64,000 nt of DNA from Buddleja alternifolia (taxonomy: Eukaryota > Streptophyta > Magnoliopsida > Lamiales > Scrophulariaceae), in contig CM033396.1 in NCBI GenBank assembly GCA_019426215.1, positions 24,443,101-24,507,100 of the forward strand, written 5' to 3'. This document shows, one piece after another, positions 11,001 to 23,090 of this stretch (positions are counted from its first letter, which is position 1; each line of letters opens with the position of its first letter). The notes under the pieces are model-generated. The model was not told where the DNA came from. It did not search any database and saw only the letters and a list, made by a program, of their open reading frames with translations. A program made the translations under genes and the position numbers.

Positions 11001-11908
11001 TGAAGCGCTTATACTCATACGGTATTCATAACCTAGAGGTTCTTAATGACATAGTCATTTCGTACTCGGTTGGGCTACGATGTGGGGCCACGATGCTGGC
11101 TAGGTGTCACCCACATCCTTTGGTATCCTCCCATTATCAATTGAGACGAACCTAAAGAGTTGATCTATAAAGGAATAGACGGGGAAATCAAGTCTTGTAT
11201 TTAGAGGGTGTTTTGATAATTTGTTTTTGGAAGGACAAATTTATTAATTGGACAGATTAATTTAATTGGTTGTTTAATTGGGTTAAATAATGAAAAATTA
11301 AAGTAATAAGTTTGAATATTTAATTGACTGGGTTAATTATATATTTAAATTAGAATATTAAATGATTATTTATTTAATTAATTAATATTAATTTAATCAA
11401 TATGTATTTAATTGGATTAAATATTAATTGATTAAATTAAGACTAAGTTGACTGGGTCAACATAGCCCAATTAATTGTCCAATGAGTCCATATGGGCATA
11501 TGTATGTGATCTGGGGGGCTTAAGTTGGAGGATTTATTTAATCCTCCAACACAAGCCAGAGAACACAGTTGAAAGAATAACAATTCACATTTTGTGAAAT
11601 TCGTCCACCAGAAATACAATATCGAGAAAAGTTTTTTCTTCCTTCTCTCTCTCGCTAGCAGCCTATGGAGATGGAGTCGGAGATTTCCCGGAGTCAATTC
11701 CGCCACGTGATGATCTAGAGACGGTATAATTGAACCGTTGGAGAAGATTCAAGATTCGCAAAGATTAAAGATTGAATACGCGAAATGGTAAGTTTTTTAT
11801 ATTCATCTTTTTCATGTTTAAAATCAACGAAAGCCACGAATTGATCTTGATTTGGGAATCTAGATCTGTTTTTATATTCCGCTGCGCATGCCGACAAGAT
11901 TCCCAACA
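8060..11908 (+). mobile_element. 5' LTR of D1, split by solo LTR E
   Basis: Starts TGTTAGGAATGTTCCCTCGA at 8060 and ends TTCCCAACA at 11908. The real LTR sequence is 8060-8119 plus 10261-11908 (about 1.7 kb). It matches the LTRs at 21019, 28893 and 34446. The ORFs of about 70 codons seen at the same LTR position (10413 and equivalents) are part of this repeat and not genes. Confidence 0.85.
8120..10255 (-). mobile_element. Solo LTR E (2,136 bp)
   Basis: It begins TGTTAGGATCGG and ends CTCTTTCA, flanked by ATATT on both sides (8115-8119 and 10256-10260). The paralogous LTR at 28893 shows the empty site (GAGTTTATATTGTGCAACC). The minus orientation is inferred because the reverse complement ends with a 'TTCCGTTGCGC...CCTAACA' U5-like sequence. 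There is no coding sequence. Confidence 0.85.
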
Positions 11909-11909
11909 G

Positions 11910-11922
11910 TGGTATCAGAGCC
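11910..11922 (+). other. tRNA-iMet primer-binding site of D1
   Basis: TGGTATCAGAGCC one base after the LTR end. It fixes the orientation and the LTR boundary. Confidence 0.9.
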
Positions 11923-14680
11923 AAATTTGTTGGCTTCATTGATTCTGTTTATACATGTTTTTCGTGTTCAATGAGTGTTCATGTTTAATGCTTGTTAATT
12001 GATTTAGAATCAATATTAATTGGATCGAAAATCTGTTGTGGTTTTGGAATTTGTAATTGGCTTAAAATTCTGAAATTATTAAATCTGAATTATTGTGAAT
12101 TGAATTTTGGTTTTGGGCTGAAAACAAATTTCTGGAAAAAATAAACACAAATCCGATTTTGATTTCTGGTATTGATTTTGGGCACATCATATACTGTCTC
12201 AAATCTGGAACTTTTGGAATTTGAGGAGACTCATGTCTTCGATTTTCTTCCAGGATAGGAGGCGAGACGTGCAGCTGAAGGTGGCGCGATGAACGGTGCT
12301 ACTCGCGGGTGTGAGATGGCGTTGGTGTCGCTAGCAACCGCCGGTGAATTCGAATTTGCATATTCGAATTTTGGATCGGATCTGAGATACTGATGGCTTG
12401 AAACACCGCTGATGGAGTCGCCTTGTCTCTATGAACGGGTGGTGATTTGGCCACTGGTGTCGATGCCTGAAATCGTCGGAATTGCTGGTGAAGATGACTG
12501 CATAAACATCAGATTTGGCCTTCTAAGTGATTGCTGGAATTTGACATTTTGGTCTCAACACGAATTAATTCAATTAAATATTGGGCTTGGATCCAATTGC
12601 AATTGAATTATTAATTGGGTAAGATCCAAACCCAATTTTAACTAATTTGGTCAATCTTCTTCCTTACCAAATTAAAGCCCTCTATATAAATTAAATTAAA
12701 GTGAAATTGGATTTAATACAAATTAAATTATATTTGATTTACATAAAATAAATTAAGATTTAATTTATTAAACGAAATTAAATGAGATTTAGTTTTGTTG
12801 ATATTTTGAATCTATTTAATTTGCCCATGAAAGTTAAATGAGATTTAATTTTATAATTGATTAAGTGGGACTTAGTCAACGATTCATAAGCCCATAGAAA
12901 TTAAGTGGGACTTAATTTCACATTGATTTAAATTAACTTAATCTTTCATTGAAATTGAGTAGGACTTAATTTCACTAAGATTAAAGTTGATTTATTCCCA
13001 TTGAAATTAAGTGTGACTTGATATCACACTGATTGAAATTAATTTAATCTTTTCATAGAAATTGAGTGGGACTTAATTTAACTAAGATCAAAATTCATTT
13101 AATCATTTTTCAAGGAAATTATGTGAGACTCGTTTTCACAATGATTGAAATCGATTTAATCGTTTTCATGGAAATTAAGTAGGACTTAATTCCACTTAGA
13201 TTAAAATTGATTTAATCCTCCCATTGAAATTAAGTAAGAATTAATTTCAGAAAGATTTAATATTGCTTTGATTAAATTAGTATTAATCTTCTAATGGAAA
13301 TTGAATTGGATTTAATTCCATGAAGAATAAATTGGATTTAATCATCATATCAAAATTAAATTAAATTTAGTTTTGATTAACAAAATAAGATTTAATTGAT
13401 TATGATAGAGATTTTTCGATCACATAAAATTAAATTGGATTTAATTTCACCTCGATTAAATAGGATTTAGTCTTAGTGACAAAATTGAATGAGATTTAAT
13501 TTTGCAATAGTCAAATTGGATTTGAATATGAAATAAATTAGATTTATTTTATTCTTATGTTCACATATATGTTTTATATTTGATATATGCTTGTTATATG
13601 TGATGAAATACACCTTTCATGGACTTAAGTTTTATGTTTTATAATGCATGCTTAAAATATATATGTTGATTAGCCCATTGGCTTGGGCCGATCAAAACAG
13701 TCCATGAAAATGTGTAATGGTAGAATTACTAGGTTTTTTTACGCTTCATATGCATGCTAGCATGTTAGGAGTTAATATGCTTTGTGAGACCTTAATTAAA
13801 TATTTAAAATTCTCCTAAATTAAGTAATACTAAGTTAGTAAAGGATGTTGGACATCCTCTCCCTCCACTAAACTTAATGAAAATAAAATTAGGACCAATG
13901 TTAATGCTTCCCAGTTATGGGGGTTATGTATTCGGAATTAATTTGAAAGTTTGTTAAGTGCATGGGATGCCTTAGTAGAAGCATATTTCACCCCAAAAAC
14001 CGGTTAGGTTGCAAGGTGAAATTCAAATGTTAGATTAAAGGAGTTAGTGGTATAAACTCGGGTAATTCACGGGCTTAGAAATCGGTTAAGTTGCGACTTT
14101 GTGAATTATGGGGAAATGTATTGAATCATTTATTGGATAAATTGGTGTACGACACCACTTTGAATAATCAGTAGGCCAGAAATCGGTTAGGTTGCAACCC
14201 ACTGAATTATTTGAAGAACTCGATACTCACTACGAAATCTATCCAACGAGATTTCTGAAAATTGCAGTGGGAGTGCAATGTTTCGAAAAATATAGTGGGA
14301 GCCAAGTAAAATTAAAGTCCTAGTTTTACTTGTGTACAATATAAACATCCTAATTGAATTTTGTTTATTTTCTGCGTTTATTTTATATCTCTCTTAGAAA
14401 TTAACTCGTTTAATATTATGCTTGAGAATTTTGTCTGTACTGGCCTAACCAAATCAACAGACTTAGACACTTGAGGAAGGTCCCCAGTTCAGAGTCATTG
14501 ATTTGTATGCTTGAAGCAAGCATTACTCAAGTCTAGGAATGGGACGATGAGTAGGGTTTAAATACGAGGCGCACTGGACATAGAACCATGTGTTTTTGAA
14601 ACAATTGTTCTATGACCAGTTTTCTCAACTTTTCATATTCTACATTCTAGAGCTAGTGCTCATAATTGAAGGTGATCAAT
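11923..14680. other. AT-rich 5' internal region of D1, no recognisable gag
   Basis: No coding frame was found where gag is expected. The stretch at 12640-13560 is a degenerate minisatellite rich in TTAAAT words. The segment from about 13600 to 14660 (with GCAGTGGGAGTGC and ATATAGTGGGAGCCAAG motifs) is conserved in element D3 (30780-31830) and partly in H, so it is element sequence. Confidence 0.6.
12880..13290. repeat. Minisatellite of about 60 bp with a hairpin in each unit
   Basis: At least seven units follow each other. Each holds a near-perfect inverted repeat, best seen at 12897-12919: GAAATTAAGT, three bases, ACTTAATTTC. The units are joined by a segment like TTGATTTAATC. Degenerate versions (AAATTAAAT-TGG-ATTTAATTT type) extend to 13560 and recur in D3 (30120-30720) and H (43620-44900). 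Confidence 0.7.
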
Positions 14681-14864
14681 TGTCATGACCCAAAACCTCA
14701 CTTTTTATTAAATCACATATTAGCATAAATACCTGCATTTTAGTAGAATAATGATTTTCGTTAATTAGATTTCATAATTTATTCGATTCGTGCTCGACCA
14801 AAATATTTTACTACCTTTCTTATATAGATGTTATTATATTTATATGTGAGTTAGTATACTCTTT

Positions 14865-14895
<31 letters not shown>

Positions 14896-17800
14896 TTAAA
14901 TTCATCAATTATATGTTTCTAATATTTGAAATATTCATATCTATATATATCTTGGTGGTCCCAAGTGGCATACGAAAGAGTCTAGAAGGGGGGAGGGTTG
15001 AATAGACCCTGAAACCTTTTTCGACTTCAAAAAATTTCGCATCACTTTTAAAGATTTGAACGCTTTAGTAAAGATAACTTAGACTTAGTGATTTTAGCAA
15101 TTTACCAAAGTAGGGTAACGCTTAGATCTCTTAATTAGGGTTAGCACAGCGGAAATGATTTTTAGCGTTCGATTGGTTAATTAATCGCTTTGCAATTTTA
15201 CTTGTCTTTTTCAGAAAGAATGATGTAAAATGAAAATAAGACAATAAAGTATAAATGCCACATGATATATAAGGTTCACTGCGTGATGTAATCTCAGTTA
15301 CGTCCTTCTTCTCCTTTTTCACTTGGAGGAATTTACTAGGATGATTATCAAAGAATCACACAGAATCTTCTACAAGATAGTAAAGGATGAAAAAGATCTC
15401 GGGCTCCTTGATCACACAGATTTCAGCACCAATGAAGATCGTCTTCTACAAGCTTCTCTCACTCAGAAATACTGCTTGAAAAGGGGTTTCAACAACTTTC
15501 TCATTCAGATGAAAAGTTGAAGGTTTGTCACAAGTTTTTTTTTGTTTTTGGGAAGTTCAAACAACTTGGAATATCTCAATAGGAATTTAGGTTTTTTCTT
15601 TGGAAGAGGTTTGAGATATTTGTGACTGTCTGGAATGTAGATAAAAAGCTTTAAGGAATTTTAGCTATGGAGTTTCTAAGCTTTTTCTAAGCAAGTGTTT
15701 CTTGTGCATGTACGTAATTTTCTCTTGTAATATTATGTACCACACTTTTAGGGTTTGCTGAAGGTAAGCTATTTATAGGCAATTCTTGGGATCTGTCCGT
15801 TGGACACATGTAGGAGAGTGCCTCTCACGCGGCGCATGATTCTACCTAAAACCTGACATTCCTGAAAATCTGCTGGCACCGATTGGATGGGAGCAGCTAT
15901 AAACTCTGAAGTTCTGATAGTCTAGTAAAAAAGGTGGCTTATCCACAAGTCACAGTGGCTTATCACATTTAATGCTCTTATCAGGCATTTAATGCATTTG
16001 AATTTATTTCCCGTTGGAAATAAATGTCAGTTGAATGATTGCATTTAAGTCCTTCATGACTTGAGGATTTATTTCAGGTGAATCTGACATCGGTCACTTA
16101 AGTGCTTTGAGCGCTTGATCCATAAATTCTGAAAAGAGGTCCTTTAGCATTTGACTAATGCTAAGGAACAAATCTTCATCTTTGGTTGACTTCAGACGCT
16201 GATCTTCAACTTCTTTTCTAATAGACTCACCTAGAATTCTATTAGCGATTCAGTATCTAATACTTAGTCTAGAATCTACAAAGATAAAAATTACAAGCCT
16301 GAACAAAATAACAATTACAAACTTTCAAACGCTTAAACAATAATCTATGAAAACATAAACTTACATTTTATTTGGGGTCTAACATTGAATCCTATCTTGT
16401 CATCATTAAAACATCTAACATGAAATTTTCTAACATATATATATATGTATCCATATATGCACAAAGAATGAGAAAGTGATTAAGTGGTGGCACACTAAAT
16501 TGAGTACACCTCATGCTTGGAGAAATGTGTCCATGAAAATTCATCCTCACTTATTCTCATCATTTTCTTCATTATCACACACACCACCACCTAGAGTTCA
16601 AGCTTCTCCATAGTTCTTCCACATAAAAATAGAAACAAAAATAGAAAAAAAACACAAGAGCTTGAAAGGAAGAAGAATCAAGAAAATTTCAAGAATAGTT
16701 AGAAAGCATCATCTTGTTGTCTCTCTTAAGGTATATCATAGTTAATTATGTTTTTTTTTTTTTGCGATGTGTATATGTTGTAGATGAAATCTGATTCAAG
16801 CTATATATGACCTGAAATAGAAAGTATTATATCATATATATGTATTTTAGGTAACTTCAATTGCATGATGTTCAGTTTGTTTTTGAGATTTCAGTTTCTG
16901 AAGATGGGTTTTCAAACTGAAATTAGGTACCTAAACTTGTGAGTTTGATTATGAAAATTTTTTTGGAATGACTTGATTGTGTTTTAAAGCTCTCTGAAAA
17001 ATATGGTAAGATTTTGAATGTTTTGGAATTTTCTAACAATCGTTGAATAGAACTGCCAGTTTGCTAGGCGGAATTGAGAACTGTTGCTGTTTTGAGGATA
17101 TTTCGTTAACCTGTAAATTTTTTTGTTTACTCTAAAATTTTATAGTAGATAGATAAAGATGTTATCGAGACATCATCCAAATTTCAGAATTTGTCAGTAA
17201 ACAGGGGATTTTAGAAAAATAGTTGAATATCGGATGTCGGTTCTGAAAAAAATCTGTTGGGACAGCCTGTTTCGTTAATCGAATCGGAAATTAAATATAA
17301 AAATATTATGTCATGTTATTCAAATTTATTATATCAAAAGTAGTTATGCATTTTGATGTGTTTAATAGGTCAAGATTCCAATAGAGGAGCAGAAAACGCC
17401 AACTAGACGAAGATATCTTGACGAGCCACTATTTGTGAGTATAATTGGGTGGCTTGATAATTGACTCATCCTTTACTTTGATTGATAGTTCTAAATGCAT
17501 CCTTTATTTGTCTATTTGTGTTGATTGGGAAACTTATGGTGTTGTGAACGCGGTTATATGATGATTGAATGATGGAAACGAATATGGTGACTATACTTCA
17601 TTGTGTAATATATGTGAACTACATGAACTTTAACAAGGTAGAAATGTTATTGATGACTTGATTATGAAAATGAGATATATGATATGAAAATGCATTCATC
17701 CGACATAAGAGGTTCTGTTATGGCTGCTACTAATCTTGAGTCATGTGTTAAAGAATTTCAAGTAAAACTGGACCACAGAGTACCGTACGGCCACCCAAGT

Positions 17801-18396
17801 TCACTGAACTCCCATGTGTTATATGAATTACAGAGTGCCATGGCCATTTTCGTGATCACGGTTTAGTCTTGGTTATAGCAGGCCATTAACAGCAAAATAA
17901 AATGACTAAGCACGTGCATCATGTGTTTCTGATTGATATGACTTAAATGTGAAATGATTATGGATGATGTTCTCATGTGACTTCAAATGAGTGATTGATT
18001 GCTGATTTTCGTGTGCTTATAGGATGTCAACTATCTTGTACTTGACTATACTTGCTGAGCTTGCGACTCACCAAACGCAATAGTTTCTTTTGTAGCTGTA
18101 GATAGAGTCGATCCGTGAAGTTCTGTGCATAAGGTTGAAGTATGGATCAAAGGTCAGCTGGCTGGTTTTCAAGTCCTTCTCCCTCAGCTCATCATTTGCA
18201 TATCATATAGGGCTTCTTTTTGGTCTCTTGTAAAGTATAATGTCTAGATGTGTGTATATTGTTTTCTTTCTATGTTCATGTGTGAAGGTTGTGCAACTAG
18301 TGAAGTGGATGCTTTTGCTTGTATATGATGTTCGAATGGGTATTATATATATATGGGTGATATTGGTATCTATGTGTTTCATGTAAGGGTGTTACA
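14681..18396. mobile_element. Solo LTR G (gypsy-type), containing solo LTR B
   Basis: Starts TGTCATGACCC and ends GGGTGTTACA, with TCAAT on both sides (14676-14680 and 18397-18401). Without the nested LTR B it is about 2.2 kb. The termini and the TGCTGAGCTTGCGACTCACC segment near 18050 resemble plant Ty3/gypsy chromovirus (Del/Tekay-like) LTRs; that lineage call is tentative. No primer site, gag or pol is present, so it is a solo LTR. Confidence 0.8.
14951..16435 (-). mobile_element. Solo LTR B, same family as LTR A
   Basis: This is a 1,485-bp copy of the element A LTR on the minus strand: CTTGGTGGTCCC at the left, TTTTCTAACA at the right. TATAT flanks both sides (14946-14950 and 16436-16440), although the AT-rich context makes that duplication weak on its own. 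It lies inside solo LTR G. Confidence 0.8.
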
Positions 18397-18401
18397 TCAA
18401 T

Positions 18402-21000
18402 ATTCGAACCAGACATGGTGTCGGGTGTATCCAAATATAATCCACCTCTGTTCTTTTAAAATTCTGAACACGTTTGGATGATTGATAGTTTTACCAAATG
18501 ACATTAAGAAAGTTATCGTTTTCTAACTTGTTCAAGAAATGATGCTTCGTTGAAGTCTGGTAATAACTTATATGGCATTTATTTTGGAAATAAGTGTAGG
18601 AACAATACATCCTTACTAAAATTATTAAAACGATTTGAAAGTTCAGAATTATTATACTGTGAACACATAAACTAGAGAACGTAGTATTCTCGAAACAAAC
18701 TGGAAGAATTGTTTGGCACCTAAGATTAGGTCATGCCTTACGAGTATAAGATTCACTAGTTAGGAAAAACGTGGGGCTACAAGTCCATTGAGATTGGATC
18801 TCTATCCAAACTTAAGAATCTTATCTCATAGGCAAGATGACCAAATCTCCCTTCACAGGGAACATATTAAAGGGCTACTCAAGTTCTAAAATTTGTGCGT
18901 ACTGACGTTTATGGTTGAATATATGGTATCATATTAAGACACTACAGTTGTATTGTAATGTCAAGTATATGATTTCCTAATTTGACCCGTTCCTAAAAGA
19001 ACATAACATAGTTTCACAATTGACACTTCCAGTGACTCTACAAATGAATAGGGTAGTAGTATGCAAGAACGAAACATCGTTGGACATGACTCATTCTATG
19101 CTAAGCTACATAGAATTACCCAATTCATAGTGAGTCTTGCGCTACTCATAGTTTCATCTTGAATAGATGTTCCTCCAGATTCATTCCTAAGGCCCCTAAT
19201 CAGATGTGGCGCCAGTGGAAGCCTGGTCTTAAACATGTGACGGTATGGGAACTCCCAACCTATGTAGAAAAGATAAAGATAAAGAATCTGGAGGCTCGGT
19301 CCTTAAAAGAAAGTTTTGTGAGTCATCCCAAAGATTCGATGGGTGAACTCTTTTTACTTACATGATGACCAGGGGATCATTATGGCCTTAGAGGTCTATT
19401 TGCTCGAAGGTAAGTTCGTTCGATAAATTGGAGAAGGTGGAAAGATTATTCTAAGAGAATAAAACAAAACATCTTAGGACGCTACTATTTAAGGAACCAA
19501 ATTAAGCCCATTAAAACATAACCACCAACGATTGATATGGTACGATATCTCAGCCGCCTGAGAGAAGTGGTTGTCTGCTACAAGTAAAGCATAAGATGTA
19601 TGATGTAGCAGAGGAGAACTAAGGATACAATCCCTCTACCATGACAAATCGATGGTGGATATGGACTCTATGAAAAGGTGTCGAGGTTATGAAAGTGAAG
19701 ATAGACTAGATGACTTTGAATCATTCCTAGACCCTAGTAGATCGCCCCAAGAGTTTTGTACTCACCAGAGGCGAATACATCTATAAGAGAAAGATTGATT
19801 CGAATGGCAAGGCCAGGCTGATGGTGAAAGGGTGTAGTCAAAATAAGAGCAATGCCTATGAGGAAGCCCCTTTGCCACAGCTACAATCAAATTCATTAGA
19901 ATCTTACTTTTGATAACAACACACCAATACTATGAAAATCTAGCACGTGGATGTGAAGACTCGTTCATAAATGGATTCTTCTAGAAGGACACCCATTTCG
20001 AACAGCCCAAGGGTTTCACATTTGAGGTCAATTCTCATAAGGTCTATATGTTATATGAATACATTTATGGATTTAAGCGGACCTCTCGTAGTTAGAATCT
20101 TTACTTTGATGACATAATTTGGAATTATGATATTATCAAAAGGAAGAGAGACCATCTGTGTGCAATAAGGTCAGTGGGAACGAGATATCATTTCTGGTGC
20201 TATATGTAGAGAATGCTCTACTTATGAGAAATGATGTGGGCTCATTGACTATGTCAAGACATTAAAATCGAGCATATTCTCCATGAAAGATTTGGGAGAA
20301 ACCATATTTATCCTTATAAGTCATGTCTATGGAGATAGAGTGAATAGGATGAATAGCCCATCCTAAGCACTTTGCTTAGAATAAATCCTAAAGCAATTTA
20401 GGAAGAAGATTTAAGAAAGGGCTCTTGCCTAGAGAGGAAGAGCAATGGGCAGACAAATTATATCATGAAGTACTTGAGAAGAACTTAGGATATATTCTTC
20501 GTCTATGACCATGGAGAACTAATAGTGGAAGTTTTATACTTACTCAGACCTTGAGTCTGACAAAGAAAATTTAAATTCCACTTTGGGTTAGTATTCACCC
20601 TCAATTGTGGAGTAGTAACTTAAAAAGGTTCCAATTAAAATACTCCACTACTGAGAATGAATATGAAATTGCCTTGAAGCCTTAGAGGCTGTCGAAGGAA
20701 ATTGTTTGGATCTGAAGTTCATGGTAGAACTTCTATTGGTCCCTAGCGCAGAGCTTGCATTGTCACTTTACTGTGATGAAATGAAGTTCACGCGTATGAA
20801 AGAAACCTAGGTCTCACAAATCCAGACAAATGATGAGAGATACAACATCTCCTAAAAGATCGTTGGAAAGGGCGATGTAGCTTTGTAGAAAATATGCTCA
20901 GCCGATTAAACAGTTGACCCACTCACTGGGCCATTATCATGGGCGGTGCTAGGGCGACATCTTTTTGAAGATGGGTATTTAATACCATAGCGATTCACAT
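18402..21000 (+). pseudogene. Decayed copia integrase-RT-RNase H of D1
   Basis: Conceptual reading with many stops and frameshifts shows, in order: a GAG-pre-integrase motif (LRLGHALRV near 18730); integrase remnants (KMTKSPF near 18840; NRTLLDM-like near 19070; WRQWKPGLKHVTVWE near 19210; SHPKDSMGE near 19325); RT remnants (DVKT.. and NGF near 19950; FGFKR-type near 20060); and RNase H remnants (TENEYEIALK near 20655; the 'VDPLT' end near 20910). Integrase preceding RT marks Ty1/copia. No functional protein can be made. The same remnants occur in D3 and H. Confidence 0.8.
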
Positions 21001-21005
21001 TGAGT

Positions 21006-21018
21006 GCAAGTGGGAGAT
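21006..21018 (+). other. Polypurine tract of D1
   Basis: GCAAGTGGGAGAT lies immediately before the LTR start at 21019. The equivalent sequences lie before the LTRs at 34446 and 54160. Confidence 0.7.
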
Positions 21019-21552
21019 TGTTGGGAATGTGTCCTCGATGCCAATAAGGAGTTAGAATATAAGGCACGAGTTTATAGTGTGCAACCTCTAATTAATATAA
21101 AGACAATAGTGTGTTGTTTGTATAATTCTTGATGTCATCTATAAAGTCCTAAATGAACAACTAGTTTATGTGTGTCAAGGCAAACCTTCGCACTCCTTAT
21201 AGTAGTTAAGGAGATGTGCACTGGAAAGGTTTGATACTTGATCACTTAAATGGTTCGCAAGTCGAAGAATCTCAATCAGGCATTGAGATTCCTATGAACT
21301 TGTATGACACATGCTCTGACAAACGAGTGCTAGTCGAACACTATGGGATAGTGGGAGTGTGTGTCATTGATACATTGATAGGATTAGTGTATTCGAACAT
21401 GGCTCGTAGTAATCCAATCACATGGGTTTTTATTTAGTGACTGTCAATGATTGGATTACTGATTATGAAGGTATGCGTGAACCTTAAACGTAAGGAGTTA
21501 CGGTCATAGTGTGCTTGTGATGTTCGATTCTGTCACTATAGTAGTTAGGCCC

Positions 21553-22917
21553 TGATAGGAGTCGTTTTTGCATAAGTTTTTAGGCCCTTTGAATGACATT
21601 TTAGGCTCGTATACGGTTTAATTCGTGCCACTCGTGCGTTTAATATGTGTGTGAAGTGATTTCAGGTAGTAAGCGACGATGGACGAAGAAAAGGGAAAAA
21701 GACGACTCGTTTCATCGACTTTGCTCTGGCTTCTGAAATGCACGCCCAGGCGCCCGTTTTACCGCGCCAAGGCGCCACCCAGGCAGAGAAAATTCAATAT
21801 CCTGAACCGCGCGCCTAGGCGCCAAATGTCGCGCGCCTGGGCGCTACTCTTCTACACGCCTGGGCGTCCCAGAACTTTTCCCCCAAGAAATGAACGCCAC
21901 ATAGGCGGCGCCTAGGCGCCTAGGCGCCGAAATAACAGAATTTGTATCTATATATTTGAGTTTTCAATTCATTAAGGGGGTTCGAAATCTGGGAATTGGG
22001 GGGCGAATTTCTGGGTTCTGGGCCATTTTCTCATCAAATCTAAGAGGCTAAGAAGGGGGGTTAAGCTAGAGATTGAAGTTCAAGCAAGGATTCATCATCA
22101 GCCAAGCCTTAGGGAGTTTTACTTACTTTCATTTCATGTTTTTGTTGAAAACTATGTATATGATTGCTCTAGATTTTCTTAATCTATTGATGATGGGCTA
22201 ATCTTGTAGAACTAAGGCCATGTGAAGCCCAAATTTATGAGTCAATATATGTGAAGTTGCTCTTTGTATTAATTCTCCTATTGCTTTGTGTGTTAATTCT
22301 ATGCTTTTATTCCAATCATGTGTTTGATCACCATATGCTTGATTTCTTGCCTACTCTAGTTGTTCGAGAGAAAATAGATTAGGGTGCAAGAGAATTAACA
22401 CATCATCCGAAACAAATGAGGTTTTGCCCTAGAGATAGGTAAAGATTCCCGGATGTTGTTAGCCGGATTCGTTCGGGGAAGCTCTAGAACGTTAATGCAT
22501 GATTTTTGATTAGATTCTCGGATAGACATATTTAGAGAACCATCAATTAATCATAGGATTATTATGAGCCGAGACATCGGGTAATAGTTAATTTAGGAGT
22601 TTCCATCAAAGCAATAGGAGTCTAATAATTCGAGGAGTAACCCATACAAATTGGCGAGTAGATTTGGTTGTAGCATGTGCCTTAGTCGTTTTTATCATAC
22701 ATGAAGTTTAATACATAGCTTGTTCCCTTCTTCGGTTCTTCGTTTACTTAATTGTTTTAGTCCCGCTTTACTTTAAAGTATCTTTTACCTTATTGAAAAT
22801 CAAAAACTATAAATCCAAGTCTCCGTGGTTCGATAACCCGGACTTATTTTGTCCACTTTTATTACTACCGCGACTAGTACTCTTGCTATTAAAAGCACGT
22901 TAGGTATTAGCGTGTCA
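21553..22917 (+). mobile_element. 5' LTR of element F (1,365 bp)
   Basis: Runs TGATAGGAGTCG to GCGTGTCA. A cluster of GCGCCTAGGCGCC-type palindromes lies at about 21740-21930, and a TATA-like TATATATTTGAG lies near 21950. It differs from the 3' LTR by three indels (22, 22 and 14 bp), one single-base indel and about 1-2% substitutions by eye. The ORF at 21679-21915 overlaps the palindrome cluster and is not considered a gene. Confidence 0.9.
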
Positions 22918-22923
22918 AGTTTT

Positions 22924-22940
22924 TGGCGCCGTTGCCGGGG
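22924..22940 (+). other. Primer-binding site of element F
   Basis: TGGCGCCGTTGCCGGGG six bases after the 5' LTR, the primer site commonly seen in Athila-type gypsy elements. Confidence 0.8.
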
Positions 22941-23090
22941 ACTTGTTTTTTTTGAGTGTTTGATTTTCTTTTTGCTTTTGTTTTCTTTTCTTTTACGTTT
23001 TCATAATTTTAGTCTTTTCGTTGTTTACTTGCTTTCCTTTTGTTTTCGTGCTCTTCTAATTTCATTTTTGTGTTTACTTGTTAGGTTTTT

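Noticed and set aside
12700..13560. Regularly spaced repeats resembling a CRISPR or centromeric satellite
   Set aside because: This is a plant nuclear context, spacers are not unique, units are degenerate and the array sits inside a retrotransposon.
21679..21915. ORF over the GC-rich part of the F LTR
   Set aside because: It is non-coding LTR; the frame is produced by the GCGCC palindromes and is altered by indels in the 3' LTR.
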